Source of the DNA: Candidatus Omnitrophota bacterium
GTDB taxonomy: Bacteria; Omnitrophota; Gorgyraeia; Gygaellales; Profunditerraquicolaceae
Reading direction: 5' to 3'
NCBI GenBank assembly: GCA_028712255.1
Contig: JAQTQJ010000014.1
Coordinates: 1-43,156 of the forward strand
Length of the DNA stretch: 43,156 nucleotides
Part shown: positions 16,610-26,447 of the stretch, in pieces
How the letters are laid out: the number at the start of each line of letters is the position of its first letter
Position numbering within the stretch: position 1 is the stretch's first letter
Program-made: the position numbers and the translations under genes
The notes under the pieces: generated by a model
The model's input: only the letters and a program-made list of their open reading frames with translations
Told to the model about the DNA's origin: nothing
Database searches by the model: none

Positions 16610-17892
16610 TTGGCTTCCCCCCATCCTGAGAAGTAGCCTTGTGACTTATAGAATTTATTTAAATCCCTACGAAGCGTTTCCATTCTTTTATTTCCGATAT
16701 AGTCGTATTCCACAGCAAAATCTGGAGTATCAAAATACCAGTGTTCGCTGAAATTCTCCTTAATCCTAACTCTGTATTTTTGCGGATGCTTCCAGACATC
16801 CGATCCAGGAACAGGTATGAATTGACTCAGGCGGCTTTTATCCGGCTTAGCCTTAAGCAGAAAATCCTTGGTCTCCCTGACAGTTTCCTCATCTTCCCCT
16901 GGAAAACCAAACATCATATACGCACAGCTAAGGATCCCTGCTTGCTGACACATTTTAATCGCCCGTATATTATCATCCACAGAAATCTTCTTCTGCATCA
17001 GATCCAGTAACTTCTGGGAACCGGTCTCAAAACCAAAAAATATCTCTCTGCACCCGGCAGCTTTCATTCTTTTCAGCATCTCCGGATCTAAGACATCTGC
17101 CCTTGAAAGCATTGTCCAATTTATTCCAGAGGACGTTATTTTATCACAAAAATCAAAAAACCACTTTCTATTCAAGTTTAAACAGTCGTCTGGGAAACGA
17201 AACCAACGAATCCCATATTCTCTTTTGATCAATTCGATCTCCTCAACCATATTTTCTGGACTCCTGCTTCGCCATTGCCTACGCCAAAGTTCTGTATCGC
17301 AAAAACCACAGTTAAACAAACACCCACGTGTACCGAAAATGGTAGTTGCCGGCTGATCACTATGATGAACCTTGCCCTCATGCCTGATCATTTCTTTGGG
17401 TAGGAGATGTCGCGACGGAAACTTAATCGTATCCAGATTATCTATCAACGGTTCAAGTTCATTGCGGATAATTTCAGTACCTTTCTTAAAAGCGATACCT
17501 TTTACTTTTGAAAAATCCTGCTCTCTACATAAATTAGCAAACACCCGTTCTCCTTCACCAATTACTACAACATCAGCTTCAGTATTGTTTAAAGTATACT
17601 CTGCCATGCTCGTAGGGAATGCACCACCTACAACTATTAACGCAGACTTATTATCAATGCGAATGCGCCGCATAATCTCTCTAGCGGAACCATAACTTGC
17701 ACTACTGTGGATTGAGACACCAAAAATGTCAAAACCATTTTCTAAAAGCTCATTTTCAGAGAGCATATTTTTTATTCGGATATCCTGAAACTTCCCTATA
17801 TTGGAAGCAAGATATAAAAGTCCTAAAGGAGGATACGCTAATTTATCCTTGAGCCCATATGCTGGAGGGCTAATAAGTTGTATCTTTTTCAT
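16606..17892 (-). CDS. Cobalamin-binding radical SAM protein
   Basis: This 428-residue protein has an N-terminal B12-binding-type Rossmann domain (about 1-140; PPLGLLYLASNIG, DIFGVSIHSSA, IVVGGAFPTS, VVIGEGE) and then a radical SAM core with CLFNCGFC (C191, C195, C198). The later FRFPDDCLNLNRKWF, ILSCAYMMFGFPGEDEETV and FIPVPGSD segments are typical of this class. Known members methylate unactivated carbons (GenK, Fom3) or do oxidations and ring chemistry. A C-methylation of a glycan sugar is a possible role. The cobalamin domain lacks a DxHxxG motif, which is usual in this class. AAGGATAGAG precedes the ATG. Confidence 0.88.
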   Translation of the reverse strand: MKKIQLISPPAYGLKDKLAYPPLGLLYLASNIGKFQDIRIKNMLSENELLENGFDIFGVSIHSSASYGSAREIMRRIRIDNKSALIVVGGAFPTSMAEYTLNNTEADVVVIGEGERVFANLCREQDFSKVKGIAFKKGTEIIRNELEPLIDNLDTIKFPSRHLLPKEMIRHEGKVHHSDQPATTIFGTRGCLFNCGFCDTELWRRQWRSRSPENMVEEIELIKREYGIRWFRFPDDCLNLNRKWFFDFCDKITSSGINWTMLSRADVLDPEMLKRMKAAGCREIFFGFETGSQKLLDLMQKKISVDDNIRAIKMCQQAGILSCAYMMFGFPGEDEETVRETKDFLLKAKPDKSRLSQFIPVPGSDVWKHPQKYRVRIKENFSEHWYFDTPDFAVEYDYIGNKRMETLRRDLNKFYKSQGYFSGWGEAK

Positions 17893-17917
17893 AACTCTAT
17901 CCTTTTACAATGTACTT

Positions 17918-19174
17918 TTACGAAAACATAGAAGATACAATCCGTTCTAAATGTAATCCAATATTCCCGCCATCATATTCTTGCCAACGCACCTTCTGGA
18001 TATCTCTACATTTCCTGAGCATCTCTGTATAATAAGGAGTCCCGGGAAAAGGAATACAGGGAGGATTTTGATGCTTAAAACCCAATTCTCTTATCTTATG
18101 AGCCTGCTCCCTCCTGTCCTCTTTCGTCTCTCCCGGCATATAATGCATAAAACACAAGTATACACTAACATCTAAACTCTTAAGATAATTCAATACATCC
18201 ATTACTTGAGTTACTTTTAATTTCTTATTCGTTTTATCCAAAAGTGGTTGAGAAAGACTTTCTACTCCTAAACGGATTCCCACACATCCTCTGTCCACGA
18301 GATATTTAAAAAGTTCTTTATCACAAGTATCCATACGGCCCAAAATAGACCACGGGAGCCCAATCTTCTGCAACCCATTAGCGAGTTTTATCACACGATC
18401 ATCACCGCCTAAATTCCAACAGTCGTCATCAAACATAAGATATTTGAAATCAAACCGCGCCACGCTATCTTCAACTTCGGTAATAATCTTATCCGGATCA
18501 CGTAAAAGCAATTTTTTGTTGTACATCGTATGTACCCATAAGCAAAAGTTACACTGATATGCACATCCCCGGCTTCCATAAACCCACATCTGAGGATAGG
18601 CTATTTTTTTTCTACAACAAGGCTCATTATATAGCCCTACAATATGCGCATCTCGATACGGATATGGTAAATCATCAAGATTTAGTACCCTCTGCGTCTC
18701 GTATATTCCTTTCCTTCTCGTAGCAATCATTTCATATGATGAATATTCATACTCTCCCTTGAGAATATAGGAAATGAAAGGCATTTTTATCAATTCATCA
18801 GCAAAAAAAGACGCATGCGGGCCTGTTAAACAAACCTCATATTTTTTACCAAGCTCTTCTGCGATACGGATATCAGTCTCAAAGCTCGGTGTCGCAGTTT
18901 CTTGAATTACGATCTCGGGCCGGTAATAATCTATCCTTTTATAAAAATCCTTGTATTGGTGGTGCTCAGCGACAGCATCGTAAAAGATAGCTTCAACTCC
19001 TTTAGACCTTAGATAGCTTACGGTGTATCCCATAAACATTGGATAAGGAACATAATTGTACTTACGATTCATACCGGAACCGGGCCAGCGTGACCCCGCT
19101 CTAACACCATAGCGTTTTCGGAATAAATTATCCCTGTAAATCCAGGGAGGATTTGTTACCACAATTTTTATCAT
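17918..19174 (-). CDS. Cobalamin-binding radical SAM protein
   Basis: This 418-residue protein also has a B12-binding-type N-terminal domain (about 1-150; YPMFMGYTVSYLRSKG, PEIVIQETATPSF, VCLTGPHAS, YILKGEYEY) and a radical SAM core with CAYQCNFC (C204, C208, C211). FKYLMFDDDCWNLGGDDR and VGIRLGVESLSQ are class features, and the C-terminus has PCIPFPGTPYY. It is distinct in sequence from the neighbouring B12-type protein (16606-17892), so it is not a recent duplicate. Role in glycan modification is inferred from context only. Confidence 0.87.
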   Translation of the reverse strand: MIKIVVTNPPWIYRDNLFRKRYGVRAGSRWPGSGMNRKYNYVPYPMFMGYTVSYLRSKGVEAIFYDAVAEHHQYKDFYKRIDYYRPEIVIQETATPSFETDIRIAEELGKKYEVCLTGPHASFFADELIKMPFISYILKGEYEYSSYEMIATRRKGIYETQRVLNLDDLPYPYRDAHIVGLYNEPCCRKKIAYPQMWVYGSRGCAYQCNFCLWVHTMYNKKLLLRDPDKIITEVEDSVARFDFKYLMFDDDCWNLGGDDRVIKLANGLQKIGLPWSILGRMDTCDKELFKYLVDRGCVGIRLGVESLSQPLLDKTNKKLKVTQVMDVLNYLKSLDVSVYLCFMHYMPGETKEDRREQAHKIRELGFKHQNPPCIPFPGTPYYTEMLRKCRDIQKVRWQEYDGGNIGLHLERIVSSMFS

Positions 19175-19189
19175 ATAGTTTTCCCATAA

Positions 19190-20155
19190 TCAGTAACTTG
19201 TACATAGGAGTTCTTTGAAATAAATAAGCATATCTTTAACCCTGAAAGCGTAGGATTCGGATTTAAGAATAAGGTCTCGGCCTTTCTGAGCCCTTTCTAG
19301 CCTTTCGTCTTCATGTTTCAAATAATACTTAATTTTATTGACTAAATCTCTTCCTCCTTGTGAAAACTCAATAATATCGCCAAACTTATTTTTAGCCGAT
19401 GGGATTGGATCGGAAATTAAAAAACCGTTACATGCCATTACATCATAAATACGGCCTATTACCGTATCCCAGTCCGCATGTTGCTGAATAGAACAGTTTA
19501 AAATAATCTTAGCTGAGGAATAAAGAATCAGCAGCTCATCCATACTTATCTGACCCAAAGAATGCGGTCTAAAAATCATCCTGGGTAATGGCCAGCCTTT
19601 AAAAGTTTTTAATCCCCAATTACCAAATAAGCCGAAGTTAAAATTAAAAGCTGGATAGATATACTTAATTGTTCGTTCTGGACCCTTAATATTATTCCCA
19701 ACATAAGCAACTTCAAATTTGTATTTATCCTGCGATAATACAGGTTTAAAAAAATCTGGATCCGTAGCAAACGGGAGGTAAATACCTTCATAACCCAACT
19801 GTTGATGATAATCCAACAACTTTTTTGATGCAAACATATATCCATCGAAATTATAACTTTGGAATTCTTTTAAGGCGTTGTCATTACCTTCGGGGTATGC
19901 ATTTTGAAAGAAGACAACGTGTTTCTTTGCTTTTTTGAGATCCGGTTTTTCTTTATTAAGATATACAAGAATATCTAATTTAACCTCCGGATATTTATTA
20001 AAAAGTTCACAATACTCAACCTCCGCGAATTTTAATAGTTCCTTACGAATAAATAAGGCCATATATTCATCGCCAATAAAATTCCTTCCCTGCCCAGGGT
20101 TTAATGATCCCAGCCCCCAGCTTTCACTATCAAGCAATTTAAAGCCAACTTTCAT
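19190..20155 (-). CDS. CgeB-like glycosyltransferase
   Basis: This 321-residue cytosolic protein resembles the CgeB/spore-maturation group of GT-B-like transferases. Visible segments are KHVVFFQNAYPEGN, GYMFASKKLLDYHQQLG, FATDPDFFKPV, VAYVGNN, and a C-terminal donor-site-like region RIYDVMACNGFLISD (glutamate-rich families show a similar RxFE or RIYD motif) followed by EFSQGGRDLV. It probably adds one sugar of the repeat unit. No ribosome site is visible before the ATG at 20155, which follows the flippase stop by 18 bases. Confidence 0.75.
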   Translation of the reverse strand: MKVGFKLLDSESWGLGSLNPGQGRNFIGDEYMALFIRKELLKFAEVEYCELFNKYPEVKLDILVYLNKEKPDLKKAKKHVVFFQNAYPEGNDNALKEFQSYNFDGYMFASKKLLDYHQQLGYEGIYLPFATDPDFFKPVLSQDKYKFEVAYVGNNIKGPERTIKYIYPAFNFNFGLFGNWGLKTFKGWPLPRMIFRPHSLGQISMDELLILYSSAKIILNCSIQQHADWDTVIGRIYDVMACNGFLISDPIPSAKNKFGDIIEFSQGGRDLVNKIKYYLKHEDERLERAQKGRDLILKSESYAFRVKDMLIYFKELLCTSY

Positions 20156-20173
20156 AATTTTGGGAATACAGTT

Positions 20174-21505
20174 TTATTTTCTAACATACTTAAGAAGGTT
20201 AAACAAGGAAAGTTGCATCCTTACTTGCTGCCTTGTTTTTTTAAAAAATGCAAGGCAAACTACTGACATTCCATAAGATATAGCCGCTGATAGAGCAGCT
20301 CCCTTTACTCCATAAAGCGGGATTAATACTAAATTCAATAGAATATTACTTGTCCCTGCAAAAATTGCTCTATATAGAATATACCTTTGTAGATTTTCCG
20401 CCATCAACCAAATATCGCTGGCTGAACCTAAACAAACAAATAAAGCACACCATATATGAATAGATAAAACGGTAGCTGCCCCCAGATATTGCTTCCCATA
20501 TAAAAAATTGATAATAGCCCTAGACAAAATAATGTTAAAAATTACTATAGTTACTCCAGACAAAGCCGCACGATTATAATATTTTTGTATTTTCCGTAGA
20601 TACGACTCTTCATCCACTTGTTTGTATTTAATAATATACGGGAAAATTGAACTTTTGATTGCTAAAGGAAAAAAATAAAACATTTCGGAAACCCTCACCG
20701 TAGCCGCATAGATACCGACTGCCTTATTATCAAGTATTTGACCAATCATTATTTGATCGATGCGGGTAAGAATCAAAGTAAAAATAGAAACGATGAATAA
20801 ATACCAGCCATCATTTATTAAATTCCTAAGTATCTCAATTCTAAACAACCATGATATCAAAGATAATCTTTTCCATTGGTACATAATGACAATGACAATA
20901 CTGCCTAAAATAATTTCTATTAAACTCGCCCAAGCAAATGCAATCAAAGGAGCGCATCGCATAATTAAAAATACTCTTACGAGACTAATAACTATGAGCG
21001 CAAAGCCTCTAGCCCAAACGGAATATTTTGATTGAATCTCAGCCTGAAAGTATAAATTTATTACATCAAAGGCCTGAAAAACCATCGCTGCTGCAGTAAT
21101 ACCAACTAGCCAACGGCTGAGTTGGTCATTTGGTTTAAACCAAAAAATAAAAACTATCGTCAGGCATAAAGCAAAAAACCCTCCAAATAACTTTAATAAA
21201 AATGCAGTACCCAAGATTTTATTTTTATCTAAAGGTTTTACCGTAATGTTGCGAACAATAATGGGATCAAGGCCAAACGTAGCGAAAGTACTGAATAGGG
21301 TGGCAAAAGCTACAGCAAAACTTAACATCCCAAACTGTTCAGGGCCTAAATACCGCGCAATCCATGAACCAATAAAAATTCCTAATCCTATACGTAATGC
21401 ATTTTCGCTAAGAAGCCATCCAGTATTTTTAACTATTTTCTGAGAATCAGGGGATTGCTTTAATCCAGCTATCCTTAAAATTCCGGCTATTAAGTTATCG
21501 AACAT
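20174..21505 (-). CDS. Wzx-type oligosaccharide flippase (flippase 2)
   Basis: This 443-residue integral membrane protein of the polysaccharide-biosynthesis/MOP exporter family would move the lipid-linked repeat unit across the inner membrane. It has about 12 hydrophobic segments; the N-terminal WLLSENALRIGLGIFIGSWI and YLGPEQFGMLSFAVAFA are typical of Wzx. Later RIDQIMIGQILDNKAVGIYA is the conserved middle segment. The ATG at 21505 lies 1 base after the stop of the GT4-GT4 gene. It sits beside the polymerase and GT genes, making this the core flippase. A second flippase occurs at 30266. Confidence 0.9.
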   Translation of the reverse strand: MFDNLIAGILRIAGLKQSPDSQKIVKNTGWLLSENALRIGLGIFIGSWIARYLGPEQFGMLSFAVAFATLFSTFATFGLDPIIVRNITVKPLDKNKILGTAFLLKLFGGFFALCLTIVFIFWFKPNDQLSRWLVGITAAAMVFQAFDVINLYFQAEIQSKYSVWARGFALIVISLVRVFLIMRCAPLIAFAWASLIEIILGSIVIVIMYQWKRLSLISWLFRIEILRNLINDGWYLFIVSIFTLILTRIDQIMIGQILDNKAVGIYAATVRVSEMFYFFPLAIKSSIFPYIIKYKQVDEESYLRKIQKYYNRAALSGVTIVIFNIILSRAIINFLYGKQYLGAATVLSIHIWCALFVCLGSASDIWLMAENLQRYILYRAIFAGTSNILLNLVLIPLYGVKGAALSAAISYGMSVVCLAFFKKTRQQVRMQLSLFNLLKYVRK

Positions 21506-21506
21506 A

Positions 21507-23777
21507 CTATTTTTTAAACTGTGTAAATCCGTTTATAATCTTTTCAACTACCTTATTCCAATTATGGCGTTCAAGTAATTGTTCAGCCCAAAGCTGTATT
21601 TGAGTTGTCGATGCATTTAAAGCGTCATCCATAGCTTGAGCAAATGATTCATATGAATCATTTGAAAATGAAAAACCCCCTCCGCTCATTATTTCCCGAG
21701 TAGCAGGAAGATCTGAAAAAACTGGACATGCTCCGGCAATCATTGCTTCAACCGGCGGCATTCCAAAACCTTCATATTTCGAAAAGAATAACAATATTTT
21801 TGCTTTTGCTAAAAAATGCCTATACGCTGATTCAGATAGCCTTTGATGGTGCCGCCAACTCTCAAAATGAGGTAAATGTAAACCAGCCGGGATACTTCCT
21901 ACTAGTTCTATGTTCCCTGAAAAACCACTCTCTTTTTGCCAGCGTTCGATAAATCCTACAGCTTGCTTGGTAAGCTTATGCGGCCAAGCGCTGGTCAACA
22001 ATAACAAAGAATTACGTTCCGTAGAAAATGCGTCTTTTGAGCGGGTAAATCCGATACCAGCAACTATTACCGGTGGTAATTCTAATCTAAAATCGTAAGC
22101 TAGGCGTTTCAATTCACCTTTAGAAAAATCACTATTAGTGAAAATTAAATCGGAATTTTTAAGCGTCGCTTTTATACATTTAATAAAATAGATAATCTCG
22201 AACCAAGACATAGCCCCCGGATAGTTATTTCGGTAAAAATCATGCATTGCATCATGTATATAAACAGCTAGCTTAAAGCCGCGCGGTTTTAGCAAAGATG
22301 AAAATCCTTTAGGCAAAAAAAGCCATTGGCTGCCATTATTCCTTACCGCTCCATACGCTCCCCATTGATCCCAGATAATTCTTCCAATCTTGTTACCAAT
22401 AGCTTTATTATAGTGCTGAGCAGATGCCTGGCCAGACAATTGCAACGTATCATCCAAAGTTGAATTAGTTAAAACGTCCAACCGGGTAAAACAAGAACGT
22501 AACGCTAGATTCTCTAAAAGCTGCCTGGATACGTTAAAAACTCCTAGTGATTTAGCTTGTCTAAAATTTTGGTCAGCAAGCGAGTAGGTTAAGGTTAAAG
22601 AATTTAATTTATTCTTATTTATTTCTATCGTTCTTCTATAAATAACCTCTAGGTCCCGATAGTTATTTTCCTTATTAAACTTCTCTCGGTAAATTAGATT
22701 TGCGTTTTCCCCCATTTGTATCCGTTCTTCATTATGGGAAAACAGATAAGAAATCTTTGCGGCTAAATCTTCTGCGTTTCCAGGCTCAAATAAAACACCG
22801 TTCACCCCATCGATAACAAACTCTTTAATAGATCCTAATTTACTCGCTAAAACCGGCTTAGAAGAAGCAAAACTTTCTAATATTACCATCGGCATATTTT
22901 CGTAACATTCCGAAGGGAAAATTATAAAAGATGAGTTGTTTATTACTTTAAAAACAGAATCCCTGTTTAATTGCCCCAAACATTCAACATTATCGTATGT
23001 AGCGGCACAATCACGTACTTCATTATTCAACGGACCGTCACCAATAATTTTTAAATTAAAAGTAGGATTGATCTTAAAAGCCTTCATTAGTGTCCCAATC
23101 CCCTTATAATCAACAATCCTACCGATGAAAACAGCATAATTACGGTCTTGCTTGATACCAGTAGGCTCGGTCGTTAAGAAATTTGTTTTTAAATACATTC
23201 TTTGCCCATCTAGTCCTAATTCAACGAATTTATCTCTGCTAAATTTACTCAACACTATGTATGAATCTATATTTTTAAAAAAAGAACCCCATTTATCAAG
23301 AAGTCTTGCCGAAAAAAAAGAGAGGAAAAAAGAATTCCTCCAGCATTTCCTCACTACTCCGTTAAAGAAATTCCTGTTTTTACATCTTTCACAGATCACC
23401 CCGTTGTTGAAGAAGGTGCCTTTAGAGCAGAAAAATCTATAATTATGGAGGGTTTGAACGATCGGGATACCTTCTTCTTTTAAGGCAGCATATACCGAAG
23501 TAGTAATACAAATAAAAATATTATGTACGTGCGCAATATCGGGTTTTTCCTTTTTTACAATTTCTTTTATTTCTTCATAAACAGTCTTGGAAAAACTTGG
23601 TTCCGTAAAAGCAAAAATAAACTTTTTAAGGAATGGAAGGCTTTTGATATACTCATTCGTTTTTTCATAAAGAATTACCTTGTGGCCGTGTTCTTCTAAT
23701 AATTTTACTTCCGCATTGAATACCTCGTCTTCTCCGCCCTTTTCCAGATAATGATTGTGAATAACTAGGATTTTCAT
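21507..23777 (-). CDS. Tandem GT4-GT4 glycosyltransferase fusion
   Basis: This 756-residue protein contains two GT-B fold GT4 domains. Domain 1 (about 1-385) shows HNHYLEKGGEDEVF, YAVFIGRIVDYKGIGTL (214-230) and SECYENMPMVILESFA (289-304), the donor-binding E-x7-E region. It also has a Cys cluster (C117, C129, C132, C145) that may bind zinc. Domain 2 (about 395-756) shows FTNSDFSKGE, YEGFGMPPVEAMIAG and DLPATREIMSGGG. Two transfer steps by one polypeptide are expected. ATG 23777 overlaps the polymerase stop (ATGA). No break is visible in the junction around residue 390. Confidence 0.9.
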   Translation of the reverse strand: MKILVIHNHYLEKGGEDEVFNAEVKLLEEHGHKVILYEKTNEYIKSLPFLKKFIFAFTEPSFSKTVYEEIKEIVKKEKPDIAHVHNIFICITTSVYAALKEEGIPIVQTLHNYRFFCSKGTFFNNGVICERCKNRNFFNGVVRKCWRNSFFLSFFSARLLDKWGSFFKNIDSYIVLSKFSRDKFVELGLDGQRMYLKTNFLTTEPTGIKQDRNYAVFIGRIVDYKGIGTLMKAFKINPTFNLKIIGDGPLNNEVRDCAATYDNVECLGQLNRDSVFKVINNSSFIIFPSECYENMPMVILESFASSKPVLASKLGSIKEFVIDGVNGVLFEPGNAEDLAAKISYLFSHNEERIQMGENANLIYREKFNKENNYRDLEVIYRRTIEINKNKLNSLTLTYSLADQNFRQAKSLGVFNVSRQLLENLALRSCFTRLDVLTNSTLDDTLQLSGQASAQHYNKAIGNKIGRIIWDQWGAYGAVRNNGSQWLFLPKGFSSLLKPRGFKLAVYIHDAMHDFYRNNYPGAMSWFEIIYFIKCIKATLKNSDLIFTNSDFSKGELKRLAYDFRLELPPVIVAGIGFTRSKDAFSTERNSLLLLTSAWPHKLTKQAVGFIERWQKESGFSGNIELVGSIPAGLHLPHFESWRHHQRLSESAYRHFLAKAKILLFFSKYEGFGMPPVEAMIAGACPVFSDLPATREIMSGGGFSFSNDSYESFAQAMDDALNASTTQIQLWAEQLLERHNWNKVVEKIINGFTQFKK

Positions 23778-25369
23778 TGGTTTTTATTCTTTAATAAATA
23801 AGCTGAAGTTAACCCGAATAGACTCCATAGGGGGATCGCGCTATACGGCATTTCTAAAATCTCCAGAAAGTTGGCCGCAAAAAACCAATTTATTACTATG
23901 CCGATTAACAATACTCCGTTTACAGAATGCCTCTGGAAAGAAATCTTAACCAGAAAAAAGGCGAAAACCAGGAGACAGGTAATCATTAATATCCCCGGGA
24001 TCCCGCCGCGATAGAGAATGTCGATATATGAATTATGCAGGCAGACCCATCCGTCCCTGCTCCATTCTCCCTGCCCCCAACCTAAAATTTCCAACGTCCG
24101 AGACCTAAAAGGTTTACCAAAATCAAATCCCCATACAGGCAACTTACTCCTTAATTCCTTCAAAGCCTCCTCCCAAATAAAGATTCTAAATAAGCTATTT
24201 TCATAAGGAGTATCGATGCTTCTTACCGGTGTAACCGGCTTTTCTGGCCTTATAACGGTAAGTTTATCTTGAAACTTTACAGAGCTCTTGGCACTTCCAA
24301 CCCGGATGTCAGCTTTATCTATTTTTTTAGGACTGGTTTCTGGCAGCACAGTTGGAACATTTCCTTTATCAGGTATAATAATTAAAGGAGATGGACTTTT
24401 ACTGGGAATCTTAGCTATAGGAGCAGTATTTTTTTCTTTAAAATAACTGGTTAAGGCTTTAATCCATTGTCTAATTTTGTTCTGGTCAATTTTTTTAAAT
24501 TCATCGCTTTCTTCATTATATAACTTTATGTTAAATCTTGGCTCGATAAAGACAGGTTCTTTAATGCGTAAGAGTTCCATTGAATTGTTATATTTTTTAA
24601 TAAGGACTTTATACTTTACCAAAGATCCTAACTCATTGGGATTAGAACTTCTTGTTACAGCATAAAAAATAAAGAAAATAAAAAACAAATAAAAAACAAT
24701 TTTTTTCAGGTTATTTATCTTCGAAATATACAATAAACCGAAACCTATATACATAATCGCCAATAGATTACTAGTTATAAATGTACGCGAGGTATTAAAT
24801 AATAGTTCATAAGGAAATACAGCCAAGAGTAAAATATACAAAATATATTTAAATTTTCCTTGCGGGCAAGAATTTATCAAAACCAGCGTTATTACCAGGC
24901 AGGTCAGAGAAAAATATGGATGGAATACCGAAAATTTAAAGATTAAAATAAATAGAAAAATCAAAAATAGTCTTCTCCTTGTTCCAAAGAAATCTTTTCT
25001 ATAAAAACTGTAGCAAAAAACCGCGAAAAGTGGATAAAAGAATAAAACAGAATGTCTTAAGGCTAGCGAGCCCCAGAAAGAATAGCCCAGGAATGTTTTT
25101 ACGCCAACGAAAATACAATATAGTAAAAGCAGGATGGAAAACATGCTTATCCTTTTACGGCTTAACAACCATTTCAGAACAAACAAAGAAAAGCAAATTG
25201 TAAAAATTATATCCCCTATAAAAAATGGCGCACCTATAATAGATAAATTAATATGTAATTTGGCAAAATTCCTATAATACAGCAGGTATCCTAACGAAAG
25301 AAAACCAACAAAAAACAGCCCGGCATAATCAATGATCTTACTTTTACCTTTTGCTTCCATTATATCCAT
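23774..25369 (-). CDS. Wzy polymerase/O-antigen ligase (Wzy_C family) with long periplasmic loop
   Basis: This 531-residue membrane protein polymerises repeat units or ligates the glycan to its acceptor in the periplasm. It has about nine hydrophobic segments before residue 240, then a long hydrophilic stretch (about 241-455), then three more. The conserved HNSYID (445-450) with upstream WGFDFGKPF is the Wzy_C/WaaL signature. The loop holds a proline/lysine-rich linker (about 315-385; PSKSPSPLIIIPDKG, PEKPVTPVRS), longer than usual. It may be polymerase or ligase; the motif does not decide. It starts 2 bases after a GT2 gene. An alternative ATG at 25360 is possible. Confidence 0.85.
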   Translation of the reverse strand: MDIMEAKGKSKIIDYAGLFFVGFLSLGYLLYYRNFAKLHINLSIIGAPFFIGDIIFTICFSLFVLKWLLSRKRISMFSILLLLYCIFVGVKTFLGYSFWGSLALRHSVLFFYPLFAVFCYSFYRKDFFGTRRRLFLIFLFILIFKFSVFHPYFSLTCLVITLVLINSCPQGKFKYILYILLLAVFPYELLFNTSRTFITSNLLAIMYIGFGLLYISKINNLKKIVFYLFFIFFIFYAVTRSSNPNELGSLVKYKVLIKKYNNSMELLRIKEPVFIEPRFNIKLYNEESDEFKKIDQNKIRQWIKALTSYFKEKNTAPIAKIPSKSPSPLIIIPDKGNVPTVLPETSPKKIDKADIRVGSAKSSVKFQDKLTVIRPEKPVTPVRSIDTPYENSLFRIFIWEEALKELRSKLPVWGFDFGKPFRSRTLEILGWGQGEWSRDGWVCLHNSYIDILYRGGIPGILMITCLLVFAFFLVKISFQRHSVNGVLLIGIVINWFFAANFLEILEMPYSAIPLWSLFGLTSAYLLKNKNQ

Positions 25370-25371
25370 CC

Positions 25372-26439
25372 CTAAGCCTCATTTTCCAGTTCTCTAACAT
25401 ACCTAAAAATAGAAGGAGCGATCTTGCTTCTCCGCAAACAGAGCGATCTTTTCGTTAAAGAAACCTTACGGATTACCTTCATAAGAATATCGAAATTAAA
25501 AGTCTTGGGCAGACAATTACCAATTTTTGCTATTACCGAAAAAAAACTACCCATTATATTTAAATGGCAATTGTTGCGCAGAACCCCAGATATTTTATAG
25601 ACATCCTCAAAATTCCTGCATGAAATAGACTTATACCCGACATAATACAGCGATTTTTTAAGCCGTTTTGTTAACATTTGGACAGCCTGGCTACGGACCT
25701 CCGGAGAGAGATGCCTATTACCCTCCAGATTGCGAACCATCTTAAGCCAGCCCGGCCAGATAAAAGAAAAATCCCCCCGGCGGCTGGTTGACGAAGCATG
25801 GAATAAAAAAACAGCTCCCGGTTTTAATGAAACAACAAAGGGAAAATGAGCGGCTGCCCGTAGCATAAAATCCAGGTCTATAGCTGCGCCTACCTCCGTA
25901 TCCAACATGCCGATTCGTTCAATAATCCTTTTGCAGAAAACAATCCCTGTCCAGGCAGGAGGGCCATTTTTCAATATTGCCAGTAATCCCTCCGGAGGTT
26001 GATATAATCCTGAAATCCATTTGAGTCCAAAAGAATCCCATATATTGCATTTATTATCCCTGAATAAAGTAGCTGTGACCAAGAAAGCTGCCCCAGGGTG
26101 GCTTTGAAAGCTCTCCACTGCAGTTTGGTAAAACTCCGGCAAAAGAATATCATCATCAGAAAGAAACGAAAAAAAAGGAGTTTCGACATGTTCCATTCCG
26201 TAATTGAAGTTTGGCAAAACTCCAATATTTTCGGGGTGACAATAATATTTTACCCGGTGATCATTCTTTGCTATTTCAGCAACTATCTCTTGAGTCTGAT
26301 CCCCGGAAGCATTATCATAAACGTAAACCTGAAAATGCGGATAAGTTTGATTTAGCGCGCTCTTTATCGCGCGCCGTAATAATGTTGGCCTGCGGAAGGT
26401 AGGAATAATTGTTGTAATCAAAGGTGTTATTTTATTCAT
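25372..26439 (-). CDS. GT2 family glycosyltransferase
   Basis: This 355-residue cytosolic GT2 has TTIIPTFRRPTLLRRA at the N-terminus, YDNASGDQTQE, and the metal-binding FFSFLSDDDILLPEF. A hydrophobic-basic C-terminal region of about 130 residues may associate with the membrane. It likely transfers one sugar onto the lipid-linked repeat unit. The ATG at 26439 has a purine run directly before it, which leaves no normal spacing, so the start is moderately certain. It adjoins the polymerase. Confidence 0.88.
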   Translation of the reverse strand: MNKITPLITTIIPTFRRPTLLRRAIKSALNQTYPHFQVYVYDNASGDQTQEIVAEIAKNDHRVKYYCHPENIGVLPNFNYGMEHVETPFFSFLSDDDILLPEFYQTAVESFQSHPGAAFLVTATLFRDNKCNIWDSFGLKWISGLYQPPEGLLAILKNGPPAWTGIVFCKRIIERIGMLDTEVGAAIDLDFMLRAAAHFPFVVSLKPGAVFLFHASSTSRRGDFSFIWPGWLKMVRNLEGNRHLSPEVRSQAVQMLTKRLKKSLYYVGYKSISCRNFEDVYKISGVLRNNCHLNIMGSFFSVIAKIGNCLPKTFNFDILMKVIRKVSLTKRSLCLRRSKIAPSIFRYVRELENEA

Positions 26440-26447
26440 CCTTTTTG

